Shown here: in pieces, positions 40,358 through 50,809 of the stretch | Layout of the letters: every line of letters begins with the position of its first letter | How positions within the stretch are numbered: the first letter of the stretch is position 1 | The notes under the pieces: generated by a model | The model's input: only the letters and a program-made list of their open reading frames with translations | Database searches by the model: none | What the model was told of the DNA's origin: nothing | Translations under genes and position numbers: made by a program | Origin: Ciborinia camelliae | Taxonomy: Eukaryota > Ascomycota > Leotiomycetes > Helotiales > Sclerotiniaceae | Reading direction: 5' to 3' | Length of the DNA stretch: 64,000 nt | Assembly (NCBI GenBank): GCA_025890175.1 | Contig: JANPYM010000007.1 | Location: forward strand, 1,244,209 to 1,308,208

Positions 40358-40429
40358 CTTATATGTCCGTATAGTAAACGATTGTATACGGCCACAGACT
40401 GTATTAGCAGATTCACTAGTATCGCGACA
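40358..40429 (+). repeat. Family D LTR remnant, right part
   Basis: CTTATATGTCCG through ATTCACTAGTATCGCGACA matches the right half of the family D consensus; the left half (ATTGTAGATCAATTTGTATAAG) lies before 40219. RIP-like and other changes are moderate. Confidence 0.6.
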
Positions 40430-40620
40430 ATACTGTATTAGATAAAAGAACTGTACTAAAGGGGAAAGGATTCTCTTTAGAGAATCATCATCGAAATATA
40501 GAGGGTGATCACGTGACTAACTACATGGCATTCAGGAGACAGGGGTCTAGGCAAGATATGGATGGATTATCGGGTTGATGCCTCAGGCATCAACTATCTA
40601 TACCCAGGTAGGTAGGAAGG

Positions 40621-41601
40621 CCAGATATAATTGAAATCCAGTAATAACACGCTATAAAAATGAAGTATTTATATAGTAATAATTTTATATATAACTAGAA
40701 ACGAATGAATCTTTTTATAACATAATAATAAATTCATTGAAACTTATTAGGTAGTTCTTGAAGCTTCAATAGGTTTAGTTTCTTCTTATCTTTTAGAGGC
40801 GCTAAAAACCTTACAGCCCGTGGCTTTATTATAAGGTTGAAGTTACAGATTTGCCTCATGTATCGGTAGCCTGCAGCGCTCAGGCTTCATGCTTTGTCCC
40901 GTCTCAACAACAGATCATAGCAAGTCTCTGAGTCTCTCGGTTTGCTCTTTTTAACCATTATTTGTGACCTTTTCCCATCTCGCTGCCGGGTTAAAACTTA
41001 CAACTTTACAACTTACAACTTATTAGTCTACTTTTCACAACATATTCACACAATCACAATCATCAACCGTCAATCATCAACCATCGACCATCAATCAGTT
41101 ATCGACGTCGATCTTGTTCCTTCTTGATTCAACGATAACACATATCTAAAGATCAGGATCTGCGATATTTTGATATTATTGTCGATAGTACTACATACAA
41201 TAAATAATACGATACAACTTCCTCAATTGAAAAACAGTCCTTGGCAAGTTAGCTCAACTCTGAACAACAACCTAGAAGGTAAATTCCCATAGCTTCACAG
41301 TCTGCATACATTTCTACATTTCTACACTTTTGCACTTCTTGTTCTTCACCTATAGATCGGCAAAGCCAGCTTCTCTTGTATTGTGTCAAAAAGAAATCTA
41401 ACAATTATTTATATCAGGTACTAGCTATTCTCTTAATAAACAAAATAAAACAAACTTGGACTTGTTCATTGCCATCACCATAACCATTCTCATACATACA
41501 CCGACCGATACATCAACCGACACATCAACCGACACCGACACCAACACCAAAACCTACCCTATACCACCACCACATTGAGAGATCATTTCAAAGATCAGAA
41601 A
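40621..41601 (+). promoter_or_regulatory. Upstream region and probable 5' UTR of rac1
   Basis: Ordinary intergenic sequence with pyrimidine-rich and CAACC/CATCAACC-rich stretches (41040-41110, 41500-41570) of the sort seen in fungal leaders. A 5' UTR intron is possible (GTAAATTCC at 41278 to an AG near 41417) but not proven. Confidence 0.4.
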
Positions 41602-42518
<917 letters not shown>

Positions 42519-42912
42519 ACAAAGACAGAGCCAAGACAACTACAGATGATGACCTATGGATACGTTATTGATTTCAGTCTACGGATTGTAGCATTCTATA
42601 AATGATATGGTTGGAAGAGATTCAACTTCTCCAATATTTGGAGATGGGTGATTTGGGAGTAAGGTGTGGGGGAATATGACTGGGTTAATATAAGGGGTTC
42701 TGTTTATCGACTTTGGCAATGGCAGCATATGTCGATGCAGCATTCGTCCCTGAAGATACTGAAGATACCTCTCTTTCTGTAGATAAGTCATGATAAACAC
42801 ATGGAGTAATGAATAAATAAATATGGATCTCGAATTTCATTAATAACTTGGGGATGATATTTAATCAAATTGATTCTACAATTTATATACCATTCCAAAC
42901 GGGTATCATTAT
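42519..42912. other. Convergent intergenic region rac1 / NOP6-like
   Basis: About 390 bp shared by the 3' ends of two converging genes. Nothing beyond likely 3' UTRs. Confidence 0.5.
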
Positions 42913-44113
42913 TCATCCACCAATTCTTGCCTTCCTACTTGGATGTACTCCACTATCCTCAGCCAATACATGTTGTACCTCTACTGCTTTATCCTTACCA
43001 TCTTTGGGCTTTTCGGCCTGCCATTTGTGTTAGCATGATAAGGTCAATCAACTTCACTTCTCGCCTGGGAACCATTCCAATTCAGGAATATCAATGAACG
43101 AAGGAAATAGGGAAACCATACTTCTTGTGCTTGTCTTACACGTTGTTCATTCAATTTCTCGTTTTTTCCTTTGATTTTTGAGCGGCGGTCTTTTGTATTA
43201 CCACCACCTCCGGCACTTTATATAAGTTAGATGTAACACCAATAATAGGAGGATAGAGACCACTGACGTTAGCTCAACATTGACCTTTCTTGGTGCCGAG
43301 ATACCATCATTGAATGTGGATTGGTGAAATTGTTTGAGGCAAGTTTTCATATGATCATAACCTTCAAACTCAAGGAAGGCACAGCCCCTCGATTTAGTAG
43401 GATTGCCCTTCTCTGTAAGATGACGGACTGAGGCAGGTTTAACGGCGGCAAAGTGGTTTTTTATTGATGCTGTCGTAGCAGTAAATGGCAGATTTCCTTA
43501 TTTTTTTTATATCAGTCCAACGTCAAGAACTTCCATGAGAAAGCATCTCACCAATGAACACGATGAATCTCGCGGCCTTGCTTTCTGCAGTTGCACCAGA
43601 AATACCTCCTTGCTTCTTTCCCTTCATACGTTTCTTCTCAGTAGTGGTTTGATCAGAGTGTCCAGTAGCTTTAGTATCAGAGTCAGTTTGTTTCGCAGCA
43701 GTTTCTGCCTCTTGAGCTGTGGATGTCGTATTCGCGGCAGCCTCCCTAGCTTTCCTCTCCGCCTTTCTTTCCTTCTTCGACTTTTTAGGAGCAGCTTCGG
43801 TCTCTGCTATATCGGATGGCTCTCCAATCTGTACAGATAATGAAGGCGCATTGGCTGAAGCGGTTTTAGCTTTTTTGGTTTTGTGTTTGGAATCCTTGTT
43901 CTTATTTGCGAGCCCTTCGTTCCTATCTAGAGCGGCAGTTTGGTCGTCATTCACATCATCGTCCAAGGCCCTTTTTCTCTTCGTTGAGACCGCACCGTCA
44001 TTATTAGATTCTGTTTCGATGTCATCAGGTATATCGGGAATCGAATTTTCGAGCTTGCGCCTTTTGGCTTTTCTCTCCGCTCGAGAAGCCCCCGCACCAA
44101 ATCCCATATTCAA
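42913..44113 (-). CDS. nop6: NOP6-like nucleolar RRM protein, ribosome assembly
   Basis: Four exons on the minus strand (44113-43552, 43496-43268, 43215-43122, 43017-42913) give 329 residues. The first about 180 residues are lysine- and alanine-rich and of low complexity (KKSKKERKAERKAREAAA), as in nucleolar proteins. One RRM follows at about 184-262, with RNP2 FIVFIGNLPF and RNP1 SRGCAFLEF, then the basic GGGGNTKDRRSKIKGKNEKL segment and the C-terminus HPSRKARIGG. This order matches fungal Nop6, an RNA-binding factor of early 40S pre-ribosomes. Introns of 55, 52 and 104 nt have clear branch points (CTAAC in two). A second ATG two codons downstream (44107) could be the real start. Identity good; function from the family. 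Confidence 0.88.
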
Positions 44114-44878
44114 ATTGAGTAAGCGACGGGATTTGTTAATGTATGAATAGAAAGAAGTGGCCTTATTGCTGGGTTACGGAAATTCAATTATCGAAATGTT
44201 AAAATATAGGCAAACGATTTTTGAGTGGATTTGGTAATTCCTCATTGCGAGAAATATTCTGCCGATAGCGGTGAAAAAAGATTGACACTACAGTACAACA
44301 TGGAGTAGAGTACCTAACCAAGGTAGGTTAGCTCTCTACCTATTGGCTATTTGATTAATAAGGATTCGATATCACGTGGGTTAATATATATCATTTTCAT
44401 TTCATTTCTTGACCGAGTTATTGTACCTAATCCATTCTTTACTTTTGACTTACTCATCTCATTGTACTAGATACTAGATAATACTAGATAAAATTTCATA
44501 ATTTGGACCGCATTGAAGCCCAATTTCTGTTCTTAAACTTGAACGCCATTGTAATTTTATTTCTTGCTAAATGTACACACTAGCATATACTCCATATCCC
44601 CAACCGTGTCTCTCTTCGGCAAAACAGTTGGCTGGGACACGAGAAAGGAGTAGCTCGAAGGGACCTGGATCCTTATTCTTGTACTTTTATCCTTTGACTA
44701 GTAGGCGGTTGCTTATGGGCTAAGCCATATCATTAACAGGTAAAATACAGACGTGGAATACCGGGTATTGAAAAATCATGCTCTATGTATCAAGTCCTAA
44801 TAATCCATCCTCCCTTGGAAGACACCCACTCCGCGTTCCGTTGAAATCCAGAAATCCCCGCCAAATTTTATTTGGCAA
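44114..44878. other. Intergenic, nothing recognised
   Basis: Upstream region of the NOP6-like gene and 3' flank of the CFEM gene. It contains TACCTAACCAAGGTAGGTTA-like short inverted sequence near 44310. No gene seen. Confidence 0.45.
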
Positions 44879-45672
44879 TCAAACCATCAAGTATAATCCT
44901 GAAATCGCAGCCAAGAAAAGGAATAATGTACTAGGTAGTATTTTGAGGGCGTGACCTGTATAAAGAAGAGGACTGGCCGTGATGAATTCCGGGGCAGTAT
45001 TGTATGTTGTTTGAACCGAATCAGCAGGCGCTGTGATGGATGGTGTCGCTGATTCTGTTAAAGTATCTCTTGTAAGGTATTGTAGTGGTGGAATTGATGA
45101 AAAAGCGACGCCAGATGTAAATGGCAAACCGCTTTGGATCGGAAGTCCGCTCAGCGTTGAATATCCCGCAGCAGATTCTGAATTTTCTAGCTTAGCTCCT
45201 CGGAGATATGCAGCCTCTCTTCGGCGCAGAGAATCGTGATTTGAGAGAGGGGGTGCTGCTAAAAGGATGTTGTTGGTAACACCAACACATTGGGTAATGG
45301 TATGATGTAGCGCCGAGCCAAAATGCGCAGTATCGCACTGGGAATATAGGCATTTGAAAACAGACTGCAGTCTATAGGTTAGTGTAAGATCTAATGGATT
45401 AAGTAGTAGCTTTCTTGAGGCTGGTTAGAAGATGTTATGATGCGACTAACGTTTTGATATTCTGCGTCGTGGCAAAGACATGTGTTCTCGTCCGTACATT
45501 TACTGACATATTTCGTATTTTCCCAACAACACGTGGCACAAACTGAAGATGGCTGTTAATGAGGCACTCTCAGTTCTCCAAAAACATCCTTACCGGGAGC
45601 AGGGAAGTTTCCATCACTTGTAACAGGACCATTCGCCATTGCCATGGCTATGAGCAAAATAGCACGCCGCAT
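44879..45672 (-). CDS. CFEM-domain, probably GPI-anchored surface protein
   Basis: Three exons (45672-45594, 45542-45451, 45364-44879) join in frame to 218 residues. MRRAILLIAMAMANG looks like a signal peptide, and an in-frame stop just upstream supports this start. Residues about 26-88 form a CFEM domain: the cysteine spacing P-x-C-A-x2-C, ten residues, C-T-D-x2-C-x-C, eleven, C-x4-C, fifteen, C agrees with the family, with one extra adjacent cysteine (CC). A serine/threonine-containing linker follows and a hydrophobic C-terminal tail (PSTLFLFLAAISGLYLMV), as expected for GPI anchoring. CFEM proteins are fungal cell-surface or secreted proteins, some binding heme or acting in host contact; no specific role can be assigned here. 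The third-exon acceptor (CTGCAG) was chosen because it alone keeps the cysteine frame. Confidence 0.85.
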
Positions 45673-46069
45673 AATTCACCTAGTAGTTGGCTACGGGCAC
45701 ATCCGGCCTCTAGATTCATACGAGACTTGCCAAAGGATCTTGGAGCGTTGTGAATCTTTTTGTTAACGATCGTGGTATGGAGAAGCTGTTTTAGTGAGTG
45801 TTTGGGATGGTTAAAGGAGAGACTTTTGTGCTGAGATACGCAGAACGAGAGAGTGGATTTGACGAGGATCAGATTGAGAGAAGTAAGAAAGCTCCATACC
45901 AGTAGCTTTCAGTTGATGGGAACTTCCTCCTTGAGTAATCCAGCAGTTTGAACTTGCTACATCACGACAGTTGCATGGAACATTTGCACCTTCCTCTGAT
46001 TACAATTATCTTCTCATATTAAGATTTTCTCTGTAGTTAACTTTGCTTGCAAAGTTTTGAAGAATGCAA
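45673..46069. other. Intergenic CFEM promoter / CMS1 3' flank
   Basis: About 400 bp between two minus-strand genes; contains the CFEM gene's promoter. No further feature seen. Confidence 0.4.
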
Positions 46070-47060
46070 TCAGTAAAATAATAGTTGCAACTTATCCGTC
46101 GAACCTTCATATCTATCTCTGAAAGGTTTCTGGCCAAGCCAAGTTGTTAAAGGAATTTGTGTCTCTTTCATTTCAAGTATACCCCTCTTTTTCTGATCGA
46201 TATGAGAGGCATCGATGACGATTCTCTCCAATCTATCGACCGCAAGTGAACCTTCATCCATCAAGTCCTTCAGTCTCTGGGGTGTACCGACAGCGATACC
46301 GGTCCTTGAAGATTTGAGAAATCCAATGGAATCCTTAAGCTTGATATGTTTTGCGAACAACTTTGCCACTTTCACATCTTTGGTTTGGAATTTTCGTACA
46401 GCTCTATATAATTGTCAGATGGGAATGAACTTAATGTGCTGTCGACGCCAATTCCATTTGCGAAATAAAAAGAACATGGGCATACCTAGCGATGTCGGCT
46501 GCTCTGAGGCCCGCGGCAGTAACAATTATCGTATGTGGTGATCCATTCTTTTTCGACGCAGACCAAAGTTTTGTTGGATTACCAGAAAACTTCTCCAAGA
46601 ATTCGGGCAGATTATTGAGAATTCGTGGCTTCGTCCATGATGTAGTATCCCGAACAGCAGAGACTTTTCAAAACGTCAATACATTAGCGGACTTCATTAG
46701 CATATCAAAGAGCAGGTTTTACTAACCTGGCAGATATCGATCTTCTAATTCAACTGAACTAAGATCATTTTCAAATCTCCTCGTCTGGCGCGCGACATAA
46801 TCAACCAATAAATGGTCAGTCATCTTCGCAATTGCATTGTTGAGGCCAGCTTCGATATCAACATCCTCGTCATCGAAAGGAGTGTGCTTCCTCCTCTTCC
46901 CGGCTTCGTTAACTTTTTGCTTGGGAACCTCTTGATCATGATTTCCTCCTCGCTTTCTCTTCTTCGAGCTTGTTTTAGTAGGCTTTTCGGGTCCAGAATG
47001 ACCTATTGGAACTTTCACTTCTTCTATTAAAGGATCTTGAAGTTCATTCTCGACTGACAT
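46070..47060 (-). CDS. cms1: CMS1 family 90S pre-ribosome subunit
   Basis: Three exons (47060-46727, 46663-46486, 46403-46070) give 281 residues. The N-terminus is charged with lysine-rich nuclear signals (SSKKRKRGG, AGKRRKHTPFDDED). The rest matches Cms1/CMSS1 proteins: RFENDLSSVELEDRYLP, TIIVTAAGLRAADI, AVRKFQ, VAKLFAKHIKL, VGTPQRLKDLMDEGSLAVD, IDASHIDQKKRGILEMKET and the terminal LQLLFY. The helicase-like VGTPQR segment resembles DEAD-box motif Ib, but the ATPase motifs are absent, as usual for the family. Known role: component of the U3-containing 90S small-subunit precursor in the nucleolus. Introns of 63 and 82 nt; phases agree. Divergent with CENP-T. Confidence 0.9.
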
Positions 47061-47594
47061 TGTGATAATATTAGCCGGTAGGAAACTTTGGAAGTTGGAA
47101 TTGAGGTGAATAGTATTATGTTCCTATGTCAACAATGATGTTGTAATGTAATTGTAGTTGTAGCACAGATAATTTCAATTCTCAGCCTTTTTCAATGTAA
47201 TATGGAACATTTGATGTCACAACTTTGAAAGTTCTCATAAAATATTATTAACGCCCTTGAGGACCCACATATGCCTGTTGACGCTAAGATAAGACGATAA
47301 GGTACAGAGCTTCGCGCGTATATCCTGTTCTGGACGCGTCTCTTGATCTAAACAATTTATCCTAACCTAACCTAACCTAATCTAACCTACCCGGACCTAC
47401 CTACCTACCTCCAGCTACCTACCTATCTATGTTTAATATTATGAAAGTTCCTGTTAGGCACATGCTACATTTACATTTATCTCAAAACTTGATGATCCTT
47501 TGTGCAATTCGGATTCCAAATTGATATTGATATTGATATTGATATTGTATTGTATTGTATTCATTCGCTATTACATTACGAGAGATACAGTACT
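47061..47594. promoter_or_regulatory. Divergent promoter cms1 / CENP-T with telomere-like repeats
   Basis: About 530 bp between two divergently transcribed genes. It contains four CCTAA units in a row (47360-47380), a CTACCTACCTACC run (47396-47410), and a (TTGATA)n stretch (47520-47545) just before the CENP-T start. The CCTAA run resembles but does not equal the fungal telomere repeat CCCTAA. Confidence 0.5.
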
Positions 47595-49192
47595 ATGACT
47601 GGAAGACCCGAAACTCCTGTGCGCCGCACTTCTAGTGTTGGCCCATCTCCAGCAAGTCATGCGAGAACACCCGGTCGTGGCTCGAGGCTAGGTGGCTCAG
47701 AACTTAGAACTAATGCTTTGACACCTCATGGAAGGGCGGCTTTGCGAGAAGTTGAGGCACGGCGAGCAGGATTGACTCCAGGAAAGGATAGAAGACGAAG
47801 TGGCAGACAGCAAAGAGAAACACCTCGAGATATATTGAGATTATTGAGCAGGACCCTGGCTCCCCGGACTCGCCCGACAGTCCCCTCTCCTCAAAGAGAG
47901 CTTAGCAATACCAGAAGGCAAACTCTACTTTTAGATGATGACTTTGACGACGACCCGAATCTTGTACCCCCTCGTCTTTCTATACCTCTGGACGACGAGA
48001 ACGAGGATGATGATAACGAGGATGACGAAAGTCTTTTACTTCCGAGTCTAGCGGTCCTAGAGGACGAAAATTTGACTTCGCGATCTATTGAGCTTCCAAG
48101 GAGAGCTGTTAGTGAGCAACCGAACAGGCTATTCCCAAGGGGTAGCTTCGGGAGTATTCGTGGAAGCGACCGTTTTGGAAACTTGAATGAGGAAGAGCTA
48201 GGGAGAGAAATGATGGAATCGAGCTTCTTTGATGGGAATGTTTATGAGAATGATGATCCTCAAGACATGGCAAACTCCCCATTCTTTGGAAGGTAAGTCG
48301 AGGGGCATGAATCGGGACTACCACCCTCTTAAGCTGACACAAGCTAGTGACCGCGCAGGAATACAAGATGAATATGAAGCTGGATTGCATCGTCGCTCTC
48401 TTCTACCAGGCCGAAGTAGTGATATCAGACCATACAATTCGCCATCCGAGGAGAGAGACGCAACTTTTGTATTCACAATTCCGCAGCCAGAAGTGCCAGT
48501 GCAATTCGATTCTTCTCCACCACCGGAAACTAGTCAAATTGGAGGTCCTGCTATGGACGAACCTTCTCCACCTCATGATGACATCCAAGAAGATGATTTT
48601 GCAATGGACGAAGAAGCCATGAATAGGGAAAATGACTCCCCAAGGTTGTCGATCGGTACATTCGAAAACTCTCGTCCTAGTGACGATGAAACCTCTAAGG
48701 AGCCTATGCAGAAAGCCGTATATGAGATCTCGAATAGGACGTTCCAGAAAAAGAATAACAAGGTTTCGAAACATGGGCTGAAGTACTCGACCTTACCTCT
48801 AGGTCTGGTAAAGAAACATGCGATGAATTTGGCAAGGAATGGAGCTAGCAAAGGAGACAAATTGAGTAGGGATGCTCTCGATGCGATTATGCAAGCAACC
48901 GACTGGTTTTTCGAACAGATTAGTGATGATTTAGGCACATATTCTGAACATGCTGGGCGAAAGACAATCGATGAGAGTGATGTTTTAATGCTGATGAGAA
49001 GGTATTTATCTGAACGTGACTGAAGACCATGATATATGCTGAGTATTTTACAGACAACGCCAGACCAATGCTACAACAACGCCATTTTCTCTTGCGCAAA
49101 GTCGGTTACCTAGGGAGCTCTTACAAGATGTAAGAATGGTCCCTCCATTGATCTCGAGAGATCGACCACGGCAGAAACCATCCGGAAAATGA
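47595..49192 (+). CDS. cnn1: CENP-T homolog, histone-fold kinetochore protein
   Basis: Three exons (47595-48292, 48348-49001, 49054-49192) give 496 residues. The N-terminal half is basic, then acidic and disordered, with TP motifs (RPETPVRR, TPHGRAALREVEARRAG, RETPRDILRLL). The latter resembles the conserved N-terminal patch through which CENP-T recruits Ndc80 (inference). Residues about 378-455 are a histone fold (LPLGLVKKHAMNLARNGA, ALDAIMQATDWFFEQISDDL, TIDESDVLMLMRRQRQ), and the tail TPFSLAQSRLPRELLQD is the typical CENP-T extension. CENP-T pairs with CENP-W and links centromeric chromatin to microtubules. The second acceptor (AG at 48346-48347) was chosen over a closer AG because only it keeps the frame. 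Its stop lies 22 bp from the convergent SURF1 stop. Confidence 0.9.
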
Positions 49193-49214
49193 GAGAAAAA
49201 TATATACACGATCT

Positions 49215-50361
49215 CTAAGACCATTCTTTGTTTTGACGAACTCGTCGAGCAATATCCGCTGAGGGTTTCTTTACAACCATCCATAGCATAACGGATGTAG
49301 CTGCAGCTAATGCATACCTAGGGGGTTCATTTGCGTCAGTACATGGCGATGACTTTTTGGTCGCCGGTAGGTGCTTACCATGTAAATATGTATTGCGTAT
49401 GGTTATTTCGAAGATTGACCTCTGCTGGTCTCCCTATTGGAATTCCACGTGCAGCGCGATCCCAAGCCATTATGAGATCGGGCTCTTTAGTTTTGTAAGC
49501 TCTATGTCACTTGAAATGCAATAAAAGAAGATCTTACCCATTGTTTCTTCAATCCAAACTGGTTGACTTCCTGTCAATTTTGCCATTTGTTCAACGTCAG
49601 GAAAGTAGAACTCCTGAGTCTGAGGACTGTTATCTGGTGTGAAATAATTCCTCTTCCAAGGTTCACGCAATAGTCCCTCAACCATTACTTCACCTCGAGG
49701 TAAACCGTCGGGTCGGCTTGATTGCTTCTTATGCTTCTTCTCGATCCAACCCCGATTTACAAGAACACTAGTGCCTTTACCATCCCGCTCCAAAGGTGTA
49801 ATGACGAGATATCCGTCTTTTCCATCGTGCAAGCGAGGACCAATCAACATTTCTTGATCATGTCTGAAATGACCAGTTGCAAATATTCTCCTGTAATCGA
49901 AGTCCTTTATTGCTGAAGGGTCAATATGTGGGGGGAGTGGTAAAGGATCACGAACGAGGCGATCCTCAAATTTTGCAATGAGCTTTGATTTCCAATCTAA
50001 ACGCTGAACTTGCCATGTTCCCAAGGCGAAGGCTGTTATAGGAATCAAAGCTGTCGACCACGTGAATTAGATACATGTAGTCTTCTATTGAGGATTGGGT
50101 AATCGATGGCTTACCCAGAATGATAAGACCCGGCCCATGCCTCCTTCCAGCACGAACTAGATTTGGAGGGTTGTCTAATATAGATGTGAAATTGGGATCA
50201 TCAGCAGCCTGCCTTCTTGACTTGACACGGGTGCCCGAGAAACATCGATTATATGTTGGACATTTTGAGGTTGTAGATGGGAACGATATCCTCTTAAGAT
50301 GCGATGAAACCGAATTGACACGACTGTAAGAAAGGAATGAGATGGGGGAACGCATATTCAA
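49215..50361 (-). CDS. shy1: SURF1/Shy1 cytochrome c oxidase assembly factor
   Basis: Four exons (50361-50115, 50050-49538, 49484-49379, 49317-49215) give 322 residues. A basic serine-rich N-terminus suits a mitochondrial targeting sequence. A first membrane segment (GLIILALIPITAFALGTWQ) is followed by the SURF1 signature GTWQVQRLDWK, then FDYRRIFATGHF, LVNRGWIEKKHK, EGLLREPWKRNYFTPDN, and near the end PEVNLRN-like RPAEVNLRNNHTQYIFTWY, with a second membrane segment (YALAAATSVMLWMVV). Shy1 sits in the inner membrane and helps heme and copper insertion into Cox1. The third-exon acceptor after CTAAAG was chosen because using the closer AG gives an early stop. Start could also be two codons downstream. 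Confidence 0.93.
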
Positions 50362-50809
50362 TGAAATTGAAGCATCAAACCAGATATCTCACTCAGTTTC
50401 TTGGATGTCTCTTGGATGTCTCTTCGATATCGATATCGTATCATATTCTCCAGCTTCCCAGCTCTTTGAGGTGTCGTCTGCACGTGCAAGAGCGCTAAAA
50501 AATATTTGATTATATAAGCAAGGCCACTCCACAATGAGATCGGGCAAAGGTTATTAATAGCGGGAGGTTGGAATTAAATGGATCGTACTCGCCACCTTCC
50601 TTCCTTTCACTCAAGATATCCAATGCCTACACCTACTACCTACCTACCTACCTACCTACCTACCTACCTACCTACCTAACTATCTATCAATTACAAGTCA
50701 AGTCAAATCGGCTCGAAACACAAAATCAACTAATATACTAAAGAACCTCCACTACCTATTACAACTTCATAACTGCAATACATGATATTGATATTAACGA
50801 CAATATACA
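50362..50809. promoter_or_regulatory. Divergent promoter SURF1 / UBX gene
   Basis: About 450 bp, with GATATCGATATCG near 50431, a CACGTG at about 50482, and a (CTAC)n microsatellite of about 10 units at 50637-50677 in the probable UBX 5' leader. Confidence 0.45.

Larger units (their letters stand above)
39908..40620 (+). repeat. Boundary repeat cluster with nested LTRs
   Basis: Segment 39905-40030 (GATAAAAGAACTATACTG, then GGAAAGGATCCTTTTGA, CACRTG sites) is repeated in diverged form at 40440-40570. Between them lie a family D LTR remnant and the family E LTR inserted in it. This cluster marks the change from AT-rich to ordinary sequence. Short frames here are not regarded as genes. Confidence 0.5.

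Noticed and set aside
40205..41127. Frames of 78 and 61 residues left of rac1
   Set aside because: The first translates a family E LTR and the second lies in the probable rac1 leader; neither shows protein features.
43535..44150. Plus-strand frames of 101 and 143 residues
   Set aside because: They are antisense shadows of the low-complexity lysine/alanine-rich NOP6-like exon.
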